50,998 nt of DNA, taken from positions 1-50,998 of the forward strand of contig JADHZB010001786.1 of the NCBI GenBank assembly GCA_015657535.1, in the 5' to 3' direction. Source of the stretch: Nephromyces sp. MM_2019. Its lineage: Eukaryota > Apicomplexa > Aconoidasida > Nephromycida. The notes beneath the pieces were generated by a model. It was not told the origin of the DNA. It saw nothing but the letters and a program-made list of their open reading frames with translations, and did not search any database. Below are positions 36,586 through 46,900 of the stretch, piece after piece. Position numbers and translations under genes: made by a program. Every line of letters begins with the position of its first letter. The first letter of the stretch is position 1.

Positions 36586-36902
36586 AGAACACACCAGCAC
36601 ATAACAAAATGATAATCCACAACATACATCATAAATAAGCTATTAAAGCATGCAGAAAGCTGTGGGTATGGTATTGCACATAAATGAAAGACTTGTTAAT
36701 CCTTCTGCATTCGTAGTAGCCGGAAGAAGGCTTTCTACAGCTGAAACATTCGCCAAGAAGCAGAGTCATAAAAGAGGAGAAATCCCATACAACATCGAAA
36801 GTTAGTCGGAAACACAGCTAAACGGTACAAACAGGTATGATACTATCTCAAATACGAACTATTTAAAACTGCTCTGCAAGACAAAAGAATTCACCGCCTA
36901 AA

Positions 36903-36965
36903 ATCTTCAATCTACCACCACAAAAACTACAATCTACCACTACAGAAACTACAATCTACCACCCA
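36903..36965. repeat. 22-bp repeat (CAATCTACCACTACAGAAACTA), 2.5 copies
   Basis: Consecutive copies read CAATCTACCACCACAAAAACTA, CAATCTACCACTACAGAAACTA and CAATCTACCAC. The unit length equals that of the 14.7-kb minisatellite, but the sequence is unrelated. Confidence 0.85.
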
Positions 36966-36969
36966 TGAA

Positions 36970-37950
36970 CTCCAAATCGTCCCGCAAGGTGCGGAAGAAA
37001 TTCGGGCAATAATTTGCCAAACCATGCTCCAAAAAGACTAGTTTAACTTATCATCCCGCTACTTACTCCGTACTAAATCACATACTCACTACAGACTAGA
37101 AAAACACCAAAAAAGTACGTTGCAGGAGGGGCCGTCGCGGCTGTTTGAGTACATTTACTATATATTGGCGCTTCAATGTACCTTGAAGATCGTTGGAGGG
37201 TGAAGATGATAGCGTCACGCGCGTCCTTAAGAAACTGCTCAATGCATTGTATAACTGCATTCAGGAGTTGCAGCGGTAAAAACTACCCCCAAAAGGCATC
37301 GAAGAACTCATTCCTTATTACGGCACAAAGCAGTCTGCATCTTTTTGCGTCATTCACATTATAAAGACTAGCATCATTAGCATGCAACTTTGTCTTTCTG
37401 TTTTTTTCAAAGCTCTACTTACAGGACGCTGAAAATCCTGCGTCGAAATGTGTATATCCGCGCTATCCCTCGGGTTCCCGTAAGAAAGCTGCGCTATTAA
37501 CGCTCAAGCAACGCTGCTTTATGACATGGCGGGGTCAGTTGCTCAGTCTCAAACTGTGTCACAGCAAAATTCGAGTCAAAGAGCGTACAAAGGACCATAT
37601 TACAAGGTAAATTAAGGTAATTACCTATAATTTCTAGAAGAAGTTTAAACTGGAAATACTACATATATCGAGACCGCATTCTGCCTACCTTAATACAAGC
37701 GACAATAAGCAGAATGAATCAGGAAGGAGTAAGATATGAATACGGAGTAGCAGTCGAGACTTCATTATACCTACCAAAGGAGGCTTTCGCTTCACCGGAG
37801 GGTTCAAAGTAGATGCTCACACGATGAAGACATACTCATTTAGGAATGCAGTAAAAAACGGGTTGACATGAATTGGATACTTTAACGAGGACACTCTGGA
37901 AGAGAGCTACGAAATAACCTCAATCCGTTGAGCTCCGCAGTCGCATGTCT
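36970..37950. other. Intergenic DNA with no recognisable gene
   Basis: Frames are under 65 codons. No motif, RNA gene or transposon signature was recognised. Confidence 0.5.
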
Positions 37951-37953
37951 ATA

Positions 37954-38032
37954 AGGTTAAGGGGTAGGTGTAGGTAAAGGTGTAGGGGTAGGGTTAGGTA
38001 AAGTGGTAGGGGTAAGGGTACATGAAGGGGTA
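37954..38032. repeat. Degenerate telomere-like G-rich array (GGTTAGG/GGTAGGGG)
   Basis: The plus strand reads as an irregular series of GGTTAAGG, GGTAGGTGTAGG, GGGGTAGGGTTAGG and GGTAGGGGTAAGGGTA. The words resemble telomeric repeats of the TTAGGG/TTTAGGG class without a fixed register. About 80 bp; it could be an interstitial telomeric remnant or a simple G-rich satellite. Confidence 0.75.
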
Positions 38033-38180
38033 GCTACGCCAATGCCTAAGCAGGTAGCTAACACAAGTACCTCAACAAGTAGCTAAAACAGTAACTAAAC
38101 CAGTAGCTAAACGAGTAGCTACAATGGCAGCAAGCAAAGCCCATAGTTAAACCAGCAGTAAGCTTGCTAATTTACCGCGA
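38028..38180. repeat. GTAGCTAAAC short tandem repeat
   Basis: Directly after the G-rich array, the words AGTAGCTAAA(C/A), AGTAACTAAAC and GTAGCTACA recur eight or more times at 12-18-bp spacing. The array decays towards 38180. Confidence 0.8.
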
Positions 38181-38184
38181 ACAT

Positions 38185-40944
38185 ATTTTGCTGCTAAAGG
38201 AGCAAATCGTTCACATCGTGAGACTTTTTCAGCAAAGTGAAAATTAGCCTGCAAAAGAAGATATCCGCTTACACGAAAAAAACCACACTACGCGGATTTT
38301 ATGAAAAGACTTGTGTTGCTACTGGCTAATTTCTTGTTGATTAAAACATAAGGTACAGGGGAGCAATATAGAAATTTTACCCAGAGTCTGCTAGGTGTGG
38401 ATCTGATCATGCACGTCCTTTTTAGAGAGTTACATTTAGTCACACTATAATGGATGCTCCGCATTTAGCTGTTAATTTTAGGCTATATCATGAAGTTATG
38501 GCAGCACATTATCCAGAATGTTTAGAAATAAAAGATGAGGTATAAAGCAATAATTTACTCAATGTTAATTATAAAAATCATGAGGTGGGTTAAAAAATAT
38601 ATAATCATCAGTTTAAACGATACGACTTCGAAAGAACACTCGGTCCAATGCATTTGGTACTCAAAAAGGAAACCTTGTGCTATCTTTCGTGGTAGCTTTG
38701 CTTTTGCTGTAGGCAGCATTGAGATAAATCTTTCTTTAGAGTTACGGTAATATTGAAGCCAAAACCTGAATTTCCACTATTGAGATAATTGCGGTAATTG
38801 CCATCGCTTGAAAAATAACGAGTAGGAAGGCAAAACTTTTCGAGTGGTATGTAACTACAGTATTCAGTGTAGTTGCTTCAAAGGAACCTTTCAATAGTAA
38901 CAAATTTTTTATTAATATGCAGAGCAATTCGGGAAAATTAGGGGAACTAGACTTTTGTGTTCAGTGCCAGTCGAATTTTCACATGTTTCAGTACTCCCTG
39001 CCTTCCGCAGTGAAACCGCCGTGCCTCAAAACCTGGTAGCTAAATTGCAGCTCCAGGTTATCGCAAGTCACCTGGAAAAGGTTGGGATATTTCAGATGCA
39101 TACATGGTGTTATGATTTCTGCGTGATGCTCACTGAATCATCAGTCCGACCATCTGGAGATCGATTTTTCTTCCACATTCCAGGCAACTGGCGAGTGAAA
39201 ATCTACACGTAGACACCAGTCACTAGCACGAAAGTTGAAGCACGCAAAAAAGAGCATAAATGCACAAGTCCAAGTGAGAACAATAAAATTAATATGCCAA
39301 TTAATCACCTACAAGTTAATCCAAAAGATATACGAAGCCATTTTATACTAAAGGAAACACTCAGCTTGCAAGATTTCGTGCAGCTTAAGCTTTCCGCCCA
39401 CCATTTATAAGAACAAAAGTGCTTTTTAATAAAATTCATACTGGTCAGACGGCAGTACCAGTTTTGAAATGAACATACGTTTTGTTTGCTTTAAGTGACG
39501 GTGGCATATTAGTAGAGTATCCTGGAAACTTGAAACCTATCTCTAGTCGTTTCAACTCTCTAGGTTTTTAAGAATTTACCCTCAGTTGCTGGTTTTTCTG
39601 GTACATCTATAACCTGGGGTTCATGGCATACTCAGTGTAAATGTCTGATGGTTTTAAACTGCTTTCCAATATAGATTCCTGCCGTGGAAATATTCAGATT
39701 TCTTTTTATTTTTCTTAATGACAAGATGAAGTCATGTTGTATAGTACTTGTTTAAGGTTCTTATAGGCTCTGGGGCATTCATGAGATGCGACTTTTGCCA
39801 GAACAATGTTTTTCGCATGAAAATCGTGATAGGTACCTATTCGGGTGCTTCTCCCGTTAAGTTCGCTTGAAAAAGCTAAAAATTTGCTTTAAGTACACTC
39901 GAAACTGCACTTCTTGAAATTTAAAAGGAAATTTACGCAATCATTTCAACGCGGAGTTTGACCCCCGAGAATTTTGCTGGTACTATATCCAGGTATTCGT
40001 GCATATCACCATGTCTCTCCGATTATGCAGCAAAACACGACAATTGGCATGAGCCACACTAGCTCGCTTTGAGACCAGCTACGGAAATCTGATAAAAATA
40101 ACTAGGGTCAAATCCAAAAGAGAGTTGCTCTTGCAGGAACTGCATTTACCAAACTTTTAGTACCATACCTATGACGAAGTTCACCAAGAGATATAACTTT
40201 AAGCACCTTCCCTCAATTAGCCCACAGCTTTTAAACGGCAAATTTTCTTGGCTTTTTTCTCGACACTCTGATGAAAATGTAGTACCATCATGGCACGCAT
40301 AAGAAAGGTTAGTACTATCCTTTACTCAAAAAATCACTAATGTAATCCTAAAATCAGATATACCGCTTTGAATATCAACTTTTTTTTTCTTAACTTAGTT
40401 CAAGCAGCCATTGAGGGGTTGCTACTGTTCGCAATAAAGTGAACCGAACAATACTAGCAGTGATAACAAGATCTTTATTGAGCTTTCCTTCAATGGGGCT
40501 CTCTTTCATCGATACTAGCTTGGTGAGCTTTTTTAACATTTCAAAATGCTTTGCAGCGACGCCTAGGCCAACCAAACGCTCTAACAGCATGAAAATACAT
40601 AAAGGTAACGATTTTTTCGTAAAACTCATTTTCACGACTCGCTATAAATTGCGAAACTGACATAAGCTTATTAAGCTGTCGGCCAAGCTGATGTTATTGG
40701 AGTAAGCTCAAGCGTCAGGTCTACAACCCAGGGCAAGTATAATATATTAATTTTTGTGAATCGCATAAGTGCAAGGTCAAATACAGTACACACTTTTGAT
40801 TCTAAAATTGAACGAACAAGTTTATAAGCCACTTTCTCCAAACTTTTAGAATTCAGCACAATTTCATTATCAGGAATACTGGATGTTTTCCATGGTAAAC
40901 TTGCACAGGGTTCCCTCAAAAAATCCCCATAAGGCATATTATGC
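38185..40944. other. Downstream region of THOC1, no secure gene
   Basis: The minus-strand frames 40979-40671 (102 residues; includes SKSLEKVAYKLVRSILESKV) and 40635-40390 (81 residues) look somewhat protein-like. They are in different registers, overlap the THOC1 stop region and show no shared splice partner. A plus-strand frame at 38955-39212 (85 residues) has no motif. Part of this stretch is probably THOC1 3' untranslated sequence. Confidence 0.4.
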
Positions 40945-43900
40945 CTATCCAGAAATTGCAGCGTCAGCATCTTTTTCACAGCTGTCTACGGTAGTTTCCT
41001 CATTATGGTGTTGGATTTGTGCATCAAAAGTAGGGGATGAGTCATTATTATCAGAATATGTTCTCCTTTCAAATACTTCAGAAGGATTCTCTTCTTCAGG
41101 TTCAAGAGGAAGTGCAAGGCGAGACTCTAATTCAGCCGCTTCTTCCTCGCCACGTTCTGGAATACTATTTTCTGTAGAAGTGGCCTGCAAGAAACAAACA
41201 TATTAAGCATAAAGCTGAAACATTGCTACCCATGGAAATGGAATTTTTCACCCTTCAGTACTAGGTACTTTAAATCAGGAGGGTATACAGCACTTAATAA
41301 AAAGCAGTAAGCTGCCGCAGCAAGACAATCTGGCAGGCAGCATCAGTAATAATTTAATCGACGTAGTATCATGTTATAAAACAAATTCTTAGACACACCT
41401 TGACATCAAAACTGATTAGGCAATAAGAGCCTGGTAAAAACTAAAACCGGAAAAAATTAGGTCAAAGGAAAAAAGCGGAAAAAAGGCGCGAAGAAGAGGA
41501 GATAACAATAAAAAAAATACTTAAATCTAGTACTAAATGAGGTAGTTTCATGCTGGAAAGAAAGACCTAGCATGAGTCGGCGAGAGAGACGTATGTTTTG
41601 CATGTGCACTGAAGTTAGCCAGAGCTAAAAAACTTGATGATCTTCTACACTGAAACTACATATGAACTTCTAAGTTATTTTTAACAAATTTATCAAACAG
41701 CATTCTGGATGAAGAGAAACATTTCCATACTCTTTAGGTTTTGAATCATCTCTATTATAGATTTTCATACTAGAAAAATTCATTGAGATGAACTAATAGC
41801 CTCCATCAAAAAGTTCCTTTTAACTCGTAAAAATAAGGCTCTAGCTTCACTTTCAAAGTAGCTGAAAATATAGGAGGAAAACACACATACCCGAATCGCA
41901 CATAATCATATGATACGAATACACACAGGGAGTAGAACTACGAAAAATATAAATTAGGAAGAAATGGCACACAACATATGATGCCTCAATGCTCAAAGTA
42001 ACCCAGCCTCCACCATAGCTGCAGCATCTTGAAGAAATCAAAAGTTATTACGCCACATTTTATTCTTCGCTTTATGTGCTTGAAGAGCAATCAACAGCAA
42101 GAATTTGTGATACAATACACAAATGTGATGCACCACAATGTATATAGTAATAGCCTCATCTGGTACTACGGGGTATGAAAGACAGAAAAACGAGAAAACG
42201 ATTGCACACACATATATAAATTTCCAGCAACCAATGCACAGTTGAGGAATCTAATTCATTCCAAGACAATGCGGATGGTTTGAGAATGAAACATGAAGCA
42301 TAGCAGGTATACATCTAAAGCATTAGCTATTATATTATGAAAAAAAAAGAGTGTGTGCGGCTGATAAGCCACCATAGTATATCTCTTTTGCTTTACATTT
42401 TGGGATATTTGCTGTTCAGCAGTTTCAGGATGTGCTTTGTTATCCTGCTCCTTCCTTTGTTCATCGAATTCGTCCATTAAAGCTTCGAGAGCTTCTACTT
42501 TTCCGCTAAAGGCTTGCTGCAAAGAAAATAAACTCACACACACACAGTGAATATCGCTCTGTAAATCAAGGATAATCAAAACGAATGTTTCGAACCCATC
42601 ATAGTAGATACTCTGCACACTAGAAAAAAAATTCTCAATAAGGTATATTAAAAAAGCTTAAGGCATAAACTGTTCTTCCTATTGAAAATGTCAGAGGCTT
42701 ACCACAACCTCAAAAGGTGAAAGTACAGTTTTCCACACATCACTCACTGCAGCAAGGAGCTCTACAATTACGGAAATAAAACTTCAGAGTTCACCTTCAG
42801 TGCTAGGAGTGCTTCTTTGAAGAAAGGATTTTGCTTGAATAGAGTAGATCAGCAGAAAAACTCAGCGTATCATTCTCAGCAACATAGTAAACGCAGCAAG
42901 ACTAAAATTCCTCCAACTCATCAGGTAGTAGCACATACAGCGCAAAAAACCTTAAAATATCTTATGCTTGAAAAAAACAAGGATTTTACGCTAATCGACA
43001 TGAAGATGAAGACGACAAATTAATTGCCTTGTGCTGGCAGATAAGTATAGAATATATCGTTTTATTAGGAGTTTAACTCTTTGCAGAAAGCAGCTTGAAG
43101 AAAGCTATATTAGAGGTTATCATATTCCCCCTGCTCCTCTAAATGCTAAAAAAACTGTTCTAATGAAATATATCGCTATTAAAGTATTATGGATAAGGCA
43201 AAAGCCGCTTGTATCATCTAAAGCTAGCTCTCGATAAGGTATTATGGAGGACAAACACACACACACACACTGGGAGTGCCTTCAGTACTTACCACTTGTT
43301 TTAAGGGTGTGGTGCACATACATACTGTTTATCGAGCATAGACATGGTGCACACGATTTTTTCTTGAGGATACACACACATTGGGGGTGCCTTAAGTACT
43401 TACCATTTGTTTTAAGGGAGTACTACCACGTAAAGTGTATGCTTCCTGGTATCTTGCATGGAAAAGTCGATGAAGACGAAACTTAAACAACGCATCATTC
43501 TTGCTCCGCTCGGTTTCCTCAATTTCATTCTGAGGATCTGCATCATCCTTTAGTTTTATCCGGTAATCTTTCAGCTTGTGGGATAGCTTACTAGCCAGAA
43601 ACTCCTGATAAATTTATGAAAGTAAAGGAGCCTATTAAACCTAGAGAAAGGATGATATTTTGACTGGAAACGCAAGATACTATACGAAGACCTATTAAAT
43701 CTAGAGAAAGTGTACTATTTTGACTAGCAACTCACCATACGACAAAGAAAATCTAAGAAACTACAAATTCCTAACCACTATTTTTCTCAAATAGAGACGA
43801 ACAAGAAAAACTTTAGACAAAACGAAATCTTTCTCAATCTAAAAAATGTAGCCATTAAAATGCTATCTCCCAATGATCACTTCTTCCCCCTCACTTTTTT

Positions 43901-46900
43901 CAAAGATACCAGCTTTTATTTAAAACTAAACTCGAGATAACCAAGGCTACGAAACATCATCCCCCTACAATAGAATACACTTGAAAACTCAAAAAAGAAG
44001 GAAATCTTCAAAATAAATAAAACACGAAATTCAAGTTTTTAACGCAAACATTTTGATATAGCCAAGTTCTGCATGTTGCTGCGATTTATACTAAGGATTT
44101 CTACAGTTTTTTCAACTCAAAATCTCCAAAATCTCCCTCATCTTTTTTAGTAAAAACAGCCATGCAGGTAAATACAAAAAAATTATAAAAATCTTTAATT
44201 GAAGACAAAACAAAGTGTAAAATCGACCAGCAGCAAAAAATTGACATCACAAAAAAATCTAGTTTCTTGCAGATAGGCCTCCTGCTACTAATAGCTGTAC
44301 CTTATATGATACCTAATAAGCGCTACGCTAATATTAAGGAATTAAACTATGTATATGATGATATTAAAAGAGAGATGAAAAAGCTTCTACTGTGCATAAA
44401 AACCAATTTCTCTGTTTAAAAACGAAAAAGAATTGATTTCAGCTCAGAAAAACTTTGATCTGAATTGCAGGACACACACAGCAAATAAATGAGGTTATCA
44501 TGCAAGACACAACCGTTTTATCTCTAGTAATGCTGCGAGTGCTTTATCGGATGCCTTAGTATCTTATGAGGCCTAAATTGAGCATTGGAACTGCCACATT
44601 CCAAGCAAAAAACAAACGCTGCAATAATACTTTCTCACACACATTCAACATGCTCTGAGAGCAAACTGAAAGATGTATATACATCAAACAGACAGAAGAA
44701 TAAACCCATCAAGACGATGCGTCATGCGAAGGCTTCAAAAAACACATACACATAAAGACAAAACAAGACAAATAATCATGTATAAAGTTAGGTTGCTTGG
44801 GTAATCAGAATGCTAAAAAAAAATGAATAGAAAGTGTAAAATTGGCAGTATTTAGCGCAGAGGCAGAAGTCTTTGTGGAGACTATAGAAGTGTATAGCTT
44901 AAAGCTGGGAAGAGGGAAGATGCTGCAGAAAAACTAGGGAAAATAACCACAGTCAAGATACACAAAATAACATCCTTCAAAGTCCTGCTTCTCACACTTT
45001 AAAACACAGTTTCACTTGAATACTCTGCAATGATGTGTGTGCCACACCTTCTATTACTTACAAATACAAAATTTTATGCACACACCAACGCGGGGAAGTT
45101 GCACGCTTCTTCACGCTCGAATCAACATTTTTTTCCCTTTAACAACAGTCACATTAAGAGAATAGAGCAAACTAACATCTTCATAGTTCTTAGAAGCAGG
45201 ATTTCTCCCGCTGATATACCATTCCTCAGCTTGGCGTAGGAGCTGAGGGGATTCTATATAGAAATCTTTACTTTGTGATTCATCGGCACTGAAACTATTA
45301 TTTGCAGCAGCCAGACTCTCAGATCCAGCCCTTGGTAAAGCCTGTGAGACACTGCTAAGGCTATCTCCCTTCTCCATGTAAGCAGAATGCTTCAAACGTG
45401 GATTTTCCAGCATTACGCTTTCCCACGCCATGAAGAAGGGCTTAAAGTTATTAAGCTTAGTTTTCTCAGCTGAGAAAGGCACACATACACAAAGGAGAGC
45501 ATTATGATATGATAGATGCTCGCAAAAGGCTTAAAGCTATTAAGCTTAATCAGCTGAAAAAGACACAAAACTACACACACAAAGAGATGCACACTCACAC
45601 ATATAAACACAAATAGTTACAGGCACACACAGACACGCATGGTCATACAAGCACACACATAAACATGCACACACACGACTATTTGCTGGTTGATTTAAAG
45701 ACAAAATCTTATCTAGTAGAACACGCAACTGTACACAAAAAATAACCCAAAAATCTCCAAGAAAAGCAAAGCTCACCAACGAGATCTGCAGCTGCTGAGG
45801 CTCTAAAATCAGCACCAAAGTCCTTGAAAGTACCTTTTACCTCCGTCAGCTCTAAGGAATCGTTATGATGAGGAGACAGCACACTCTCTGAGCAATGTCC
45901 CTGCTTCCACATGATCTGAAATTCACATCAAAACACATTGAAAATCACTTCTTTTCAAAACAATATCTCGTATTTCTTCAAGATGAAGAGGGAAAGCCGA
46001 AAAAGTAAACGACAAAAACAAAACACACACAAAGAAATAGCTCGAAAAGACTTGTCTGGGCATTGCAGCTTCATTGAGCTCATTTTTACACCAGGCATAA
46101 GCAAAATCTTAAAAACTACAGCAGTATATAGTGTATGAAGACGAGTTTCTATGCTGATTGTGTGGCATTCAGCGTGTGATCGTTGGTGTGTGAGATTTAG
46201 TTGGTGGTTAATTGAGGTTGTGTAGGAATTGGTTGGTGGGTTGTTGAGGGTGTGTTAGAAGCAGCTCATATTCAATTGAATGTGCGTAAGATTCACTTGA
46301 TATGCGCATGCTGCGCGCTGCATACCCTCAGCGTACAGCCTAGGGTGTGTGGCAAATTTCACGCATAGGTTCACACCTTCTAGCACGGAATTTACAAACA
46401 AACACAAGGTAGTTCCCAAGCATACAAATGAGGGAGGAATAACATATTCAAGATGCAAAGCCACTAGTCCAAAGGTGTGTGTGTTTTCCTGGGGTTGAAA
46501 TTAGAGAGAACAGCATCAGCAATCACACATTTCACAGGCATTAACGAGTCAAAAAAAATGATATTACTCAATGATACCTTACGATGGCTAGTACCTTTTA
46601 TTCCCTGCAAAATACAGCCCCCTCCTAACCTCAGCTCTACATCCCACTACCCTCAGGTGGGTGCTCTGTCATTCGCGTAAAAAAGAACTGAACTCAACAT
46701 CATCAGACTCGTTCAGCTAATGCATCTTATACAGGCTTACACACACTAGAAGACCACATGTTTTTCTTAGTATCAAATGCTTCAAAGGAGACTTAAGGGT
46801 GGTTTTTTCTGCTCATTTCTATACTAGCATGAAACTTGCTTCTTAGAAAGCTAGTTTTATGCTAGTCGCGAATATACACTCCTAGAAGCAATTTGAAGCA

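Noticed and set aside
40390..40979. Two protein-like minus-strand frames just after THOC1
   Set aside because: They are in different registers, overlap the THOC1 stop, and no GT-AG pair joining them could be defended. Left as part of the downstream region.
42580..42605. GTTTCGAACCC word resembling a tRNA T-arm
   Set aside because: No acceptor stem, D-arm or anticodon arm can be folded at the required spacing, and it sits in a THOC1 intron.
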